A model generated the notes under the pieces. The model made no database searches, had not been told where the DNA came from, and saw only the letters and a list, made by a program, of their open reading frames with translations. A stretch of 64,000 nucleotides of DNA from Frigoribacterium sp. SL97 (GTDB lineage Bacteria; Actinomycetota; Actinomycetes; Actinomycetales; Microbacteriaceae). The DNA lies in the NCBI RefSeq assembly GCF_026625765.1, contig NZ_CP113062.1, positions 2,852,001 through 2,916,000 of the forward strand, written 5' to 3'. Shown here piece after piece: positions 55,558-64,000 of this stretch (position 1 is its first letter; each line of letters begins with the position of its first letter). Both the position numbers and the translations under genes were made by a program.

Positions 55558-56877
55558 ATGACCACGACGTTGCCCGCGCGGCCCGCCCGGACGGCGCCGA
55601 CGCGCGGAGCCACGACGTTCGCGACGCTGGCGTTCCTCGTGTTGTTCGGTGGCGACGTCCTCCGCAACGGCACCGGCTGGTGGGGCTGGGGGGCGGCCTG
55701 CGTGGCGATGGTCGTCGCCGCCGTCGTCCTCGTCGTGCGGCATCCACCCCGGGTACGGACCCTCCCGCGCCTCCTCGTGCTCTTCCTGCTCTTCGCGGTC
55801 GTCTCGATCGCGTGGTCGCAGTACCCCGCCGGCTCCGCGATCGGCATCGTCCTCACGCTGATGACGAGCGTGGGCGCCCTGGCGGTCACCGTCGTCGCCT
55901 CGTGGCCGACCATCGTGACCGCCCTCGGACGGGCCTTGCGCATCCACGTCGTGGCCTCCCTGCTCTTCGAGGTCGTCGTCGGACTCGTCGTCCGCCAGCC
56001 GGTCTGCCCGGTGTACCTGGACTGCACGGATCGGCCCGCGGCGTGGTTCTGGTCGCGCGACGTGCTCTTCGAAGGCGGTCGCATCCAGGGGCTGCAGGGC
56101 AACAGCAACATCTTCGCGATCATCGCCCTGTTCGCCCTGATCGTCACGGCGGTCCAGGCGGCGGACCGGTCCATCGGTCGCGGCACGGCGGTGGTCGGTC
56201 TCGTCACCTCGCTGCTCGCGCTGGTGCTGACCCGGTCGGCGACCGTCGCGGTGGTCGCGGTGGCCGTCGGCCTCGTGTCGCTGCTGGTGGTGGCGACCCG
56301 ACGCCGTGAGCCCGGCCGCCGGGGTCCCGTCTTCGGCGTGGCGGCGCTCGTCGTGCTGGCGGCCGTCACGGTGGTCGTCCTCGCCCGCGGCCCGCTGCTC
56401 GCGCTGCTGGGGAAGAGCGGCGACCTGACGGGTCGCACCGACATCTGGTCGGCCGTCTACGACCTCGGCGTCCAGCACCCCGTCGTGGGCTGGGGTTGGG
56501 TCAGCTACTGGTTCCCGTTCGTCGAACCGTTCACCGACCTCGCCGAGCGCAACGGCGTGGTCTACCTGCAGGCGCACGACGCGTACCTCGACGTCTGGTT
56601 CCAGCTGGGCTGGATCGGCCTCGCGTTGTTCGGGCTCACGATCGTCGGCGTCGTCCTGAGATCGTGGTGGTGGGCCGTCGACCGCCGCATGCTCTCGCGC
56701 GGGGTCGCGGCGCCGTGGTCGGCCCTCGACCTGTTGCCCTTGCTGCTCGTGACGGCCCTGCTCGTCCATGGGTTGACCGAGTCCCGGCTGATCGTCGAGT
56801 GGGGCTGGGCCACGTTCGTGGTCGTCGTGCTCGTGACGCGCCGCGACCCCTTCGGCTGGACGGGCCACGACCGGTGA
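55558..56877 (+). CDS. O-antigen ligase/polymerase-like membrane protein (copy 1)
   Basis: A 439-residue Wzy_C/WaaL-family protein with about 10–12 helices. The large periplasmic loop near residues 310–345 contains HPVVGWGWVSYW and AHDAYLDVWFQLGWIGLALF, the family's His-x-x-Tyr-Leu signature. It probably polymerises or ligates lipid-linked glycans at the outer membrane face. Its 3' end overlaps the next gene (GTGA), which encodes a protein of identical length and similar layout, so the pair looks like an old tandem duplication. Confidence 0.85.
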   Translation: MTTTLPARPARTAPTRGATTFATLAFLVLFGGDVLRNGTGWWGWGAACVAMVVAAVVLVVRHPPRVRTLPRLLVLFLLFAVVSIAWSQYPAGSAIGIVLTLMTSVGALAVTVVASWPTIVTALGRALRIHVVASLLFEVVVGLVVRQPVCPVYLDCTDRPAAWFWSRDVLFEGGRIQGLQGNSNIFAIIALFALIVTAVQAADRSIGRGTAVVGLVTSLLALVLTRSATVAVVAVAVGLVSLLVVATRRREPGRRGPVFGVAALVVLAAVTVVVLARGPLLALLGKSGDLTGRTDIWSAVYDLGVQHPVVGWGWVSYWFPFVEPFTDLAERNGVVYLQAHDAYLDVWFQLGWIGLALFGLTIVGVVLRSWWWAVDRRMLSRGVAAPWSALDLLPLLLVTALLVHGLTESRLIVEWGWATFVVVVLVTRRDPFGWTGHDR

Positions 56878-58193
56878 CGTCCGGCCACGGCCACGGGTTC
56901 GACCGCAGCCGCGATCCCCTGCGCCGGTACCTCTCGGCCTGGATCGGCTTCTCGGCGGGCGGGCACTTCTCGCAGGCACTCTCGGTCGCCATCGTGCTCT
57001 ACGCGTTCTCGACCCAGTCGGTCCGCGCCCTGATGGGGTGGCCGGGCTCGCTCGCCGTCCTGGGCACCCTCGTGGTGCTCGCGACCCTCTCCCTGGTCGG
57101 TGGCCGACACCACATCGAGTGGCACGGCATCCTGCCGGTGTCGCTCATCGCCCTGTTCGGCTTCATGGCCCTCAGCGTCTTCTGGAGCGAGTACACCTGG
57201 GTCACCGTCGGCGGTGTGGCCTACGCGGTCGGGTTCGGCGCCCTCGGGCTGTACCTGGCCCTGGGCCGCGACCTGGTCCAGGTGGTGCGGGCCTTCGGGG
57301 ACGCGCTCCGCATCCTGCTCGTCGTGTCGCTGTCGCTCGAGGTGCTGAGCGGGCTGCTGATCGACCAACCGATCGCGTTCCTCGGAATCCAGGGCAACCT
57401 CGCCGCGGGCGGTCCGATCCAGGGCATCTCGGGCACCCGCAACTACCTGGGCTTCCTGGCGACGCTCGCGGTCATCACGTTCGCCGTCGAGTTCCTCACC
57501 CGGTCGGTCCCTCGGCGGCAGGCCGTCGCCTCGGGCGTGCTCGCCCTCACGGCGCTCGGTTTCGCCCGCTCCCCCGCGACGGCGATCGCGGTCATCGTCC
57601 TGATCGTGGCGGGAGTGGCGCTCGACGCGCTGCGCCGGGCCCCCGAGTCGAGACGGTCGCTCCTGCAATCGGTCTTCGCGGTGATCGTGGTGCTGGGTGG
57701 TGCGCTGGCCTACGCGGGTCGCTCGCGCCTCCTGGACGCGGTGGACGCGACCAACGACCTGTCGGTGCGGTCGCTGCTCTGGGCGCGCATCCGCGAACTG
57801 GCCACGGTTCACGACATCGTCGGGTGGGGCTTCGTCGGGCAGTGGCCGACCGGGATCTTCCCGTACTCGACGATCATCGCGCCGAGCGGCCGACCGCACG
57901 AGACGGGGCTCAACGCGTTCTTCGACATCTGGCTGCAACTGGGCCTGGTCGGCGGGTTGCTCCTCGTCGTGGCCGGCACCCTGGCGTTCGTGCGCAGCTG
58001 GATCACGGCGTCGGGTCACCCGATCGTGGCGTACGTCTGGCCGGCGCTCGTCCTGGTGCTGATCGGGGTCACCGCCGTCGCCGAGAGCTTCGTGTTGTTC
58101 GAGGGAACCCTGATGACCTTCGTCGCCATCGCGACGATCGCCGCCCGCAAGCGGTCGTGGCGGTCACGGCTGCCGCAGGCGAACCGCCGGTAG
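56874..58193 (+). CDS. O-antigen ligase/polymerase-like membrane protein (copy 2)
   Basis: A 439-residue paralogue of the upstream protein. It shares PIQGISGTRNYLGFLATLAV (cf. RIQGLQGNSNIFAIIALFAL in copy 1), HDIVGWGFVGQW, and a loop NAFFDIWLQLGLVGGLLLVV. The His-x-x-Tyr-Leu signature of copy 1 reads Leu-Asn-x-Phe-Phe here, so the conserved His is missing at that position. The GTG at 56874 overlaps the previous stop. The TAG stop is itself the first part of a GGAGGCGCGG word. Confidence 0.83.
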   Translation: MTSGHGHGFDRSRDPLRRYLSAWIGFSAGGHFSQALSVAIVLYAFSTQSVRALMGWPGSLAVLGTLVVLATLSLVGGRHHIEWHGILPVSLIALFGFMALSVFWSEYTWVTVGGVAYAVGFGALGLYLALGRDLVQVVRAFGDALRILLVVSLSLEVLSGLLIDQPIAFLGIQGNLAAGGPIQGISGTRNYLGFLATLAVITFAVEFLTRSVPRRQAVASGVLALTALGFARSPATAIAVIVLIVAGVALDALRRAPESRRSLLQSVFAVIVVLGGALAYAGRSRLLDAVDATNDLSVRSLLWARIRELATVHDIVGWGFVGQWPTGIFPYSTIIAPSGRPHETGLNAFFDIWLQLGLVGGLLLVVAGTLAFVRSWITASGHPIVAYVWPALVLVLIGVTAVAESFVLFEGTLMTFVAIATIAARKRSWRSRLPQANRR

Positions 58194-58257
58194 GAGGCGC
58201 GGCTCGGTCGGGTGCCGTCGCGGACGTCGGTCGCCGGTCGCGACCCGGCGCGCCGCT

Positions 58258-59049
58258 TCAGTCCTCGACGACCCAGCGCGGCCCGGGGCGGTTGCCGAGC
58301 AGGGTCTGCAGGCGGCGTCGGAAGCCCCACTGCGTGACGCGCAGCATGGCCTCGACGACGATGGCCTGGCTCATCTTGGACTCGCCGAGCTCGCGTTCGC
58401 GGAACTCGATGGGCACCTCGACGACGCGCCCCCCGCCGTCGAGGACGCGGAGGGTCATGTCGACCTGGAAGCAGTACCCCTTCGAGTCGATGCCCGTGAG
58501 GTCCATCGCCTCGAGGGCCTCACGCGTGTAGGCCCGGAAACCGGCGGTGACGTCCTTGAGCTGCAACCCGAGGGCCAGGCGGGCGTAGAGGTTGCCGCCG
58601 CGGCTCAGGACCTGGCGCGACACCGGCCAGTTGATGACCGAGCCGCCGGGAACCCACCGCGAGCCGATCGCGAGGCTCGGCGTGCCGGGGCCGGACGCGC
58701 TGACCAGGGCGATCATCTCGGGCAGCTTCTCGGGCGGGTGCGAGCCGTCGGCATCCATCTCGACGACGACGTCGTAGCCCCGCTCGAGGCCCCAGCCGAA
58801 GCCCATGACGTAAGCGGAACCGAGCCCGAGCTTGCCCGTGCGGTGCATCACGTGGATGCGGGGATCGGTGGCGGCCATCGTCTCGGCCAACTCACCGGTG
58901 CCGTCGGGGCTGCCGTCGTCGACCACGAGCACGTCGATCTCGGGGGCCGCGGCGAACAGGCGCCCCAGGATGAGCGGGAGGTTCTCGACCTCGTCGTAGG
59001 TGGGGAGGACGACGAGGGCGCCGGCGCCGGTGTGCGCGGAGGAGGTCAT
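58258..59049 (-). CDS. ppm1: Polyprenol monophosphomannose synthase
   Basis: A 263-residue GT2 enzyme (Dpm1/Ppm1 catalytic domain) transferring mannose from GDP-mannose to polyprenyl phosphate on the cytoplasmic side. VVLPTYDEVENLPLILGRL, VLVVDDGSPDGTGELAE, VVEMDADGSHPPEKLPEM (DxD metal motif) and RWVPGGSVINWPVSR are diagnostic. It lacks a C-terminal membrane domain and any fused Lnt acyltransferase domain. It connects ManA/ManB to lipid-linked mannose for protein or glycolipid mannosylation. ATG at 59049. Confidence 0.92.
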   Translation of the reverse strand: MTSSAHTGAGALVVLPTYDEVENLPLILGRLFAAAPEIDVLVVDDGSPDGTGELAETMAATDPRIHVMHRTGKLGLGSAYVMGFGWGLERGYDVVVEMDADGSHPPEKLPEMIALVSASGPGTPSLAIGSRWVPGGSVINWPVSRQVLSRGGNLYARLALGLQLKDVTAGFRAYTREALEAMDLTGIDSKGYCFQVDMTLRVLDGGGRVVEVPIEFRERELGESKMSQAIVVEAMLRVTQWGFRRRLQTLLGNRPGPRWVVED

Positions 59050-59116
59050 GCGATCGGGTGGCTTTCGGTACGGGGGCGGCAGGGTGCGTCCATCATTCCA
59101 CGGCTGCGCCAGGGCC

Positions 59117-60499
59117 TCATCCGCGCTCGTCGAGCGTCGAGCAGTCGGCTGCCACGAACCAGCCGGTCGGGGCGATCGGCACGAGGGCCTTGCCGTCGTC
59201 GAGCACGACGTCCCCGCTGCGGCACTGGTCGACGACCTGGTCGTAGTTCGACTGCCACGGGCCGTAGTCGCTGCGGAGCACGTGGTCGAGCTGTGGGTGC
59301 CACAGGACGGCCCCGGCGAAGGCGGCGAGGAGGACGGCGCCCGCGACCGTCGTCACGGCGCGGCGCCGCGCGAGGAACGCGTCCGCGGCGAGGGCGACGG
59401 CGGTCAGGAGCAGCATCGACGGCACGAGCGCGTACCTCAGGTAGCCGGACGTCGCCAGCCAGCCCGGGCCGTTCAGACCGTATTCGGTGAGCCCGCTCGC
59501 GTTCGCGACGATGCCGGCGGCCCAGAGGAGCGGTGCGTAGACGACGAGACCCAGGACCAGCCAGAGACGTCGACGCCGCCCCGCCACGGCGGCCCAGCCG
59601 GCGCAGAGGACGATGCCCGCCAGCACGAGTACCGCGATGCCCCAGGACGTCTCGACGAGCAGGTCGGAGGCCGTTCCGGATGACGCGACGAAGGTCGACA
59701 TGACCGGCTGAGCCAGGAAGCTGAGGACGAGGTCGGTCAGATCGGGTGCGGGGTAGGTCGACGCCGGACGGGGGAAGGCCCACGAGGTCCACAGCTGCAC
59801 CGCCACCCCCACGAGCAGGGCACCGGACACCGGCCACGAGCGTCGGTGCCGGACGGTGACGAGGACGAGGGGAACCAGCAGGAGCGACTGGACCTCGGTG
59901 AGCGCGCAGACGAGGACGACGCCCGCCTGCAGGCCGCTGCCCCACCAGGTGCGCGGCACGTGCAGCACCGCCCAGAACAAGAGCCAGAGCAGGTACCAGT
60001 GCAGGTTGGCCAGGTTGCCGGACACCTCGATCGGGGCGATCGGGGCGAGCACGGTCGCGGCGGCGATCGCCACCCGGGCGGCCGAGGACACGACGTACTG
60101 ACGACTGAGGACGAAGACGAGCGCGGTCACGAGGCCGACCACCCCGCAGCAGACCGCAGCGATCACGTGGGCCACGTCCCCGAGATCGCCCACGAGAACC
60201 GCCAGGTCGGTCGCCAGGCGCGCGCCGAGGTGCTGATAGCCGGCGTAGGGGGTCACGAGGGACTCCCAGGGGCCCAGGTCGAGCCGCTGCGAGAGGAAGA
60301 TCGGGCCGTCCTCCGCCCAGAGGGTCGACCTCGCCGCCTCGGGGAGGCGCCACCACGACACGAGGGCCGCCACGACACCCAGCGCGGCAGCCGTGCCGAC
60401 GTCAAGGACGAGGCGGGGCGCTCGTCGCGCGTCGGCGGCATCGTCGTCGACGAAGTCCGCCGACCGGTCGGTCGTGGTGTTCGGAAGCGCTCGGGTCAC
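59117..60499 (-). CDS. Polytopic membrane protein, possible GT-C glycosyltransferase
   Basis: A 460-residue protein with about 11–12 hydrophobic helices. An N-terminal extracytoplasmic loop after TM1 reads WWRLPEAARSTLWAEDGPIF, with an Asp pattern (W-A-E-D-G) reminiscent of GT-C enzymes, and ends in a small extracytoplasmic domain (LDHVLRSDYGPWQSNYDQVV). It may be a polyprenyl-phosphate-sugar-dependent transferase, in line with the ppm1-like gene just downstream; this is an inference. The GTG at 60499 is chosen because AGGAG lies 9 bases upstream; the ATG at 60517 is the alternative. Confidence 0.65.
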   Translation of the reverse strand: MTRALPNTTTDRSADFVDDDAADARRAPRLVLDVGTAAALGVVAALVSWWRLPEAARSTLWAEDGPIFLSQRLDLGPWESLVTPYAGYQHLGARLATDLAVLVGDLGDVAHVIAAVCCGVVGLVTALVFVLSRQYVVSSAARVAIAAATVLAPIAPIEVSGNLANLHWYLLWLLFWAVLHVPRTWWGSGLQAGVVLVCALTEVQSLLLVPLVLVTVRHRRSWPVSGALLVGVAVQLWTSWAFPRPASTYPAPDLTDLVLSFLAQPVMSTFVASSGTASDLLVETSWGIAVLVLAGIVLCAGWAAVAGRRRRLWLVLGLVVYAPLLWAAGIVANASGLTEYGLNGPGWLATSGYLRYALVPSMLLLTAVALAADAFLARRRAVTTVAGAVLLAAFAGAVLWHPQLDHVLRSDYGPWQSNYDQVVDQCRSGDVVLDDGKALVPIAPTGWFVAADCSTLDERG

Positions 60500-60569
60500 C
60501 GGACGATTCTCCTGCATCCCCGTCCGGGCGCGCTCCCCCGGCGCGCCGGGTGCCGGCCGGGTCGACTGT

Positions 60570-60581
60570 TAGCATCACTGC
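60570..60581 (+). promoter_or_regulatory. Putative -10 element for leaderless transcript of the GT2 operon
   Basis: TAGCAT (60570–60575), 6 bases, then ATG at 60582, with no Shine-Dalgarno sequence. It would drive the three-gene overlapping operon to 62826. Confidence 0.45.
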
Positions 60582-61319
60582 ATGGTCTCGTTGGAGAAGA
60601 CGCTCATCGTCATGCCCGCCTTCAACGAAGAGGCCGCGGTCGGAGACGTCGTCCGAGAGGTGTTCGGCGCCCTGCCCGGCATCAGCGTGCTCGTCGTGAA
60701 CGACGGATCGCGGGATCGCACCGTCGAGGTGGCCCGTGCCGCGGGCGCGACCGTCCTCGATCTGCCCTTCAACCTCGGTGTCGGGGGGGCCATGCGTGCC
60801 GGGTTCAAGTTCGCGCGGGCCAACGGCTTCGAGAACGTCGTGCAGGTGGACTCGGACGGGCAGCACGATCCGGCAGGGGTCCCGCTGCTGCTGAAGGCCC
60901 TGGAGTCCCACGACGTCGCCATCGGCGCCCGGTTCGCGGGCGAGGGCGACTACGAGGCGCGCGGGCCGCGCCGCTGGGCGATGGTCGTGCTCGCCACGGT
61001 CGTGAGCCGCATCGCCCACACGCCCTTGACCGACACCACCTCCGGATTCCGGGGGGCCGGCCCGCGGGCCGTCGAGATCTTCGCCGAGCACTACCCTGCC
61101 GAGTACCTCGGTGACACCGTCGAATCACTCGTGCTCGCCGCCCGGGCCGGCTGCCGCCTCACCCAGGTGCCGGTGTCCATGCGGGTCCGGGCCGGCGGCA
61201 TCCCGTCACACGATCCCGCCAAGGCCGCCGTGTACCTCGGACGAGCGTGCCTCGCCCTCGTCATCGCGCTGTGGCGGCCGCCCCTGTCCCTGCGCAGCGA
61301 CGCGGGGGTCGCCGCGTGA
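60582..61319 (+). CDS. GT2 family glycosyltransferase (polyprenyl-phosphate type)
   Basis: A 245-residue GT2 enzyme. TLIVMPAFNEEAAVGDVVRE and VLVVNDGSRDRTVEVARAAG bind the nucleotide, VQVDSDGQHDPAG is the DxD motif, and DTTSGFRGAGPRAVEIF is typical of polyprenyl-phosphate glycosyltransferases. No membrane domain. The next gene (DUF2304) overlaps by 4 bases, a pairing common in actinobacterial glycan loci. The sugar donor is unknown. Confidence 0.9.
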   Translation: MVSLEKTLIVMPAFNEEAAVGDVVREVFGALPGISVLVVNDGSRDRTVEVARAAGATVLDLPFNLGVGGAMRAGFKFARANGFENVVQVDSDGQHDPAGVPLLLKALESHDVAIGARFAGEGDYEARGPRRWAMVVLATVVSRIAHTPLTDTTSGFRGAGPRAVEIFAEHYPAEYLGDTVESLVLAARAGCRLTQVPVSMRVRAGGIPSHDPAKAAVYLGRACLALVIALWRPPLSLRSDAGVAA

Positions 61320-61807
61320 GCGTCACGACCTACGTCTTCGGCATCGTCTCGGCCCTCTTGGTGCTCGTCGTCGTCTTCGAGTTGTTGCGTCGTCGCCGCG
61401 TCCGCGAGCGCCACGCCCTGTGGTGGATGGTCGCGGGCACCCTCGCGCTGCTCATCGCCGTCTTCCCGCACGTCCTGACGGGCCTGGCCGGACTGCTCGG
61501 CATCGCCGTGCCCACGAACCTCGGGTTCTTCGTCTGCGTGGTCGTCCTCTTCCTCGTCTCGGTGCAACACAGCGCCGAGCTGACCATCCTCGAAGAGAAG
61601 TCGCGCACCCTGGCCGAACACGTGGCCCTCCTCGACGAGCGCGTCTCCCGTCTCGACCGCGCTGCGGACAGGAAGGCCTCGGCGGACGACGTGGGTGCCA
61701 CCGGCCGTGGCGTGACGACGTCGCACCCCGAGGGCGATGCCACCGGGCACGAACCCGACGCGGGCCTGCGGACCGACGAGCCCACCGACCGGGCCGGCCG
61801 CTCATGA
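61316..61807 (+). CDS. DUF2304 domain protein
   Basis: A 163-residue protein. Three membrane helices lie at ~3–20 (VFGIVSALLVLVVVFELL), ~33–52 and ~60–82, followed by a coiled-coil-like stretch (LTILEEKSRTLAEHVALLDE) and a disordered acidic tail. DUF2304 proteins accompany GT2 enzymes and may anchor them to the membrane. The GTG at 61316 overlaps the GT2 stop; its own stop overlaps the next ATG. Confidence 0.87.
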   Translation: MSVTTYVFGIVSALLVLVVVFELLRRRRVRERHALWWMVAGTLALLIAVFPHVLTGLAGLLGIAVPTNLGFFVCVVVLFLVSVQHSAELTILEEKSRTLAEHVALLDERVSRLDRAADRKASADDVGATGRGVTTSHPEGDATGHEPDAGLRTDEPTDRAGRS

Positions 61808-62826
61808 CCGCGTCGCCCCGCGTCACGGTGGTGACGCTCGCCTATGGTGACGAGGCCGTGCTGGACCGAGCCGTCCGTTCGGTGCTCGACTCGACCGGCG
61901 TCGACGTCGACCTCGTGTTGGTCGACAACGGGTGCACGAGCGACGCCGTCCGCGACCTGCCCGATGATCCACGGCTGCGGATCGTGACCCCCCACGAGAA
62001 CCTCGGCTTCGCAGGCGGTGTCAACCACGGTGCCCGCTTCGCGGAGGGCGAGTTCCTGGCCCTGGTCAACTCGGACGCCGAGGTCGCACCGGACGCCCTC
62101 GCCAAGCTCGTGGCGGTGGCCTCCCGCCCCGGCGTGGGCATCGCGACGGGCAGCATCCGGCTGGCATCCGATCCCGGACGCATGAACTCGGCAGGCAACC
62201 CCGTCCACGTCGTCGGCCTCAGCTGGGCCGGCGGCATGAACGAACCGGCGAGTGACCACGCCGCCCAGACCCTCGTGGCCTCCGCCTCCGGTGCAGGCCT
62301 CGCCCTGCGTCGCGACCTCTGGACGCGCCTGGAGGGATTCGCCGACGAGTACTTCGCCTACCACGAGGACGTCGATCTCAGCTGGCGCACCTGGCAGGCG
62401 GGACTGACCGTCGTCTACGTCCCTGACGCCGTGGTGATCCACCACTACGAGTTCAGCCGGAACCCCCTCAAGATGTTCCTGCTCGAGAAGAACCGACAGA
62501 TCTTCCTGCGGACCGCCTACGGTCGACGCCTGCGCGTCGTGACCTGGCTGCCCGTCACCGCCCTCGGACTCGTCATGACCCTGGTGGCCCGGAGCCAGGG
62601 GTGGGCTGCCGAGAAGAAGCGGGCCGATGCCTGGGTACGTGACAACGCCGCGTGGATACGACAACGACGTCGGTGGGTGCAGAGCCGGAGGGTCGTGTCC
62701 GACCGAGACCTGGCCCCGCTGCTCTCGGCCACCCTGGACCAGCAGGTGTTCCCGCTCCCCGCCGGCGCCGGCCTCCTGCAGGCGTCGATGCGCCTCTACT
62801 GGAGGGTTGCGCGCTCGCTGCTCTGA
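61804..62826 (+). CDS. GT2 family glycosyltransferase (rhamnosyltransferase-like)
   Basis: A 340-residue GT2 enzyme. VTVVTLAYGDEAVLDRAVRS, VDNGCTSDAVRD, NLGFAGGVNHGARFAEGEFL, ALVNSDAEVAPDALAKL (DxD-like S-D-A) and DEYFAYHEDVDLSWRTWQAG match WbbL-type rhamnosyl/galactofuranosyl transferases. One or two hydrophobic segments near residue 245 may anchor it. The ATG at 61804 overlaps the DUF2304 stop. The 3' end overlaps the convergent flippase gene by 31 bases. Confidence 0.9.
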   Translation: MTASPRVTVVTLAYGDEAVLDRAVRSVLDSTGVDVDLVLVDNGCTSDAVRDLPDDPRLRIVTPHENLGFAGGVNHGARFAEGEFLALVNSDAEVAPDALAKLVAVASRPGVGIATGSIRLASDPGRMNSAGNPVHVVGLSWAGGMNEPASDHAAQTLVASASGAGLALRRDLWTRLEGFADEYFAYHEDVDLSWRTWQAGLTVVYVPDAVVIHHYEFSRNPLKMFLLEKNRQIFLRTAYGRRLRVVTWLPVTALGLVMTLVARSQGWAAEKKRADAWVRDNAAWIRQRRRWVQSRRVVSDRDLAPLLSATLDQQVFPLPAGAGLLQASMRLYWRVARSLL

Positions 62827-64000
62827 TCCACGTCCGGTGACGACGCCGACGGGCGACGGCCGACCGACAACAGGACGACGACCACGAGGTTGACCGTCGA
62901 GCCGACCAAGAAGCCGATGCTGCCGGACGACACTCCCGCCGTCGGGCCCGACGCGACCATCACCGTGACGCCCGCGACGAACCCGGCCACCGAACTGAGG
63001 GCCACCTCGCGGGACCGACCGGCGGCGAGCATGAGGGCCGCCGGGATGAGCGCGACGGTGAAGACGTAGACACCCAGCATCAGGAATCGCAACAGGGGTA
63101 CCGCCGCGTCGCCCTCGGTCGGGTAGAACAGCGGCAGGTACCACGGAGCGAGCAGGACCATCGCTCCGAAGAGGAGAGCCGACCCCCCCGCGAATGCCAG
63201 GAACAACGACAACGGCCCACGGTGGCGGAGCGACGAACTCGTCGCCCGGTGGGCGAACGCGGGGATCACGATCTGACTGACGGCCTGGCCGAGCATGGAC
63301 GCGGGAGTGGCCAGCGTGAAGGCTGCTGCGAAGAACCCGGCCGCGTCGCCCGGAGCCCAGACCTGGGCCGAGATCATGGCCAGTTGGAGCAGGCCGTTGG
63401 TCGTCAACCCGGCCACCACGTTCCATCGGGCGAAACCGAGGACGGGCGAGACCTCGAGCTCGGGTCCCGCCAGACGGTTGCCACGGGGCAGGCAGGCGAC
63501 GGCGAAGACGAGGTAGCCGACGGTCAGGGGGACGAGCACCCAGGTGCCCTGACCGGTGAGGCAGACCACGATCAACAAGCCGAGCGCGCCTGCGGCCGAG
63601 ACGGAGTCCCAGAGCGCGACACGGGCGGCGCCGTGACGCCCCAGCCGACCGCCGCGGGCGTAGGCGTAGAGCCCGTAGCCGACGACGAGCCCGGCGGCGG
63701 ACACGGCCACGAGAGGAGAGTTGCCGAGAGCCATGGCGACGGGCACGGTGGCCGCGCCCAGGAGCAACGACGAGGCGAGCATGGTCCGTCCGAGGACACG
63801 GACGAGGGCGGCATCGGAGACGCGGCGGTGCAGGGCGAGGGCGAGGAAGCGCGAGGCGGTGTTCCCGGCCGCCGTCGGCCAGAGCAGGGCGACGAAGATC
63901 GACAGGGACAAGAGGGTCGAGGCGTGCCCGAGTGCTTCCGTGCCGAAGGTACGTCCGATCAACACCGTGTAGACGAGACGGCTGACGCCCTGAGCGCCGA
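62796..64000 (-). CDS. Polysaccharide/lipid flippase of the MOP superfamily (runs off right edge)
   Basis: At least 401 residues of a Wzx/MurJ-like exporter with 12 or so membrane helices. SRLVYTVLIGRTFGTEALGH starts before the first in-frame GTG and the frame stays open to the edge, so the gene continues beyond the window. LGQAVSQIVIPAFAHRATSS and WYLPLFYPTEGDAAVPLLRF are typical loops. It would flip lipid-linked glycan for the Wzy-like polymerases upstream. The C-terminal Ser/Asp-rich tail ends at 62796. Confidence 0.85.
   Translation of the reverse strand, partial: GAQGVSRLVYTVLIGRTFGTEALGHASTLLSLSIFVALLWPTAAGNTASRFLALALHRRVSDAALVRVLGRTMLASSLLLGAATVPVAMALGNSPLVAVSAAGLVVGYGLYAYARGGRLGRHGAARVALWDSVSAAGALGLLIVVCLTGQGTWVLVPLTVGYLVFAVACLPRGNRLAGPELEVSPVLGFARWNVVAGLTTNGLLQLAMISAQVWAPGDAAGFFAAAFTLATPASMLGQAVSQIVIPAFAHRATSSSLRHRGPLSLFLAFAGGSALLFGAMVLLAPWYLPLFYPTEGDAAVPLLRFLMLGVYVFTVALIPAALMLAAGRSREVALSSVAGFVAGVTVMVASGPTAGVSSGSIGFLVGSTVNLVVVVLLSVGRRPSASSPDVDQSSERATLQ

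Overview
The window is one contiguous stretch of a high-GC actinobacterial chromosome. Gene content and order (whiB1–pdtaS, Rv3235-like, secA, hpf, comF, lpqB–mtrB–mtrA; manB–DUF3499–Rv3259-like; whiB2) match a conserved actinobacterial core. The style (about 70% GC, ATGA/GTGA 4-base overlaps, Mrp antiporter with a fused A/B subunit, small Microbacteriaceae-type membrane proteins) suggests the family Microbacteriaceae. I cannot fix the genus from sequence alone. I see no prophage, insertion sequence, plasmid gene, CRISPR array or recognisable defence system.

Layout. 1–2.3 kb: branched-chain amino acid genes (ilvB, cut by the left edge, and ilvD). 2.3–8.9 kb: a six-subunit Mrp cation/proton antiporter operon (mrpA/B fusion, C, D, E, F, G). 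9–11.3 kb: trehalose synthesis (otsA-otsB). 11.4–18.1 kb: a frameshifted fructosamine kinase, CorA, a sugar-phosphate isomerase-like protein, an ArsB/NhaD-type transporter, MscS, a hydrolase and two tiny proteins. 18.4–21.6 kb: a glycine-betaine ABC transporter (ATPase with CBS domains, permease, binding lipoprotein). 22.1–25.2 kb: amino-acid permease, a repeat-rich spacer with a C18 tract and a tandem palindromic repeat array, tRNA-Lys, a BCP peroxiredoxin and a small membrane protein. 25.4–36.9 kb: the conserved regulatory and secretion block. 37–44.7 kb: a GPDP-membrane-domain/DUF4129/DUF4350/MoxR/DUF58 operon facing SpoIIM and RDD genes, then a CsoR repressor with its operator. 44.8–54.1 kb: phosphomannomutase, DUF3499, an Rv3259-like protein, DUF5719, a very large GT2 glycosyltransferase (frameshifted), whiB2, galE and manA. 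54.3–64 kb: an acyl-CoA dehydrogenase, two tandem O-antigen-ligase-like proteins, polyprenol-phosphate mannose synthase, a polytopic membrane protein, two GT2 enzymes around a DUF2304 protein, and a flippase cut by the right edge.

How the genes work together. Mrp, OtsAB, MscS and the betaine transporter form an osmotic/ionic stress group. ManA, ManB, GalE, Ppm-like synthase, the GT2 enzymes, the Wzy-like proteins and the flippase supply and assemble surface glycans. MtrAB, LpqB, WhiB1, WhiB2 and PdtaS are envelope, division and stress regulators.

Two sequence-level themes stand out. (1) Four genes (fructosamine kinase, mtrB 3' end, RDD protein, giant glycosyltransferase) each appear to lack exactly one base, mostly in short G/C runs. 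This looks like residual assembly error more than biology. (2) At least nine genes carry a TANNNT -10 hexamer exactly 6–7 bases before the start codon with no Shine-Dalgarno sequence, which points to leaderless transcripts and fixes their starts. A recurrent GGAGGCGCGG word, often paired into terminator hairpins, and the 23.7–23.9 kb repeat array are the least explained elements. Most of the window is ordinary core genome.
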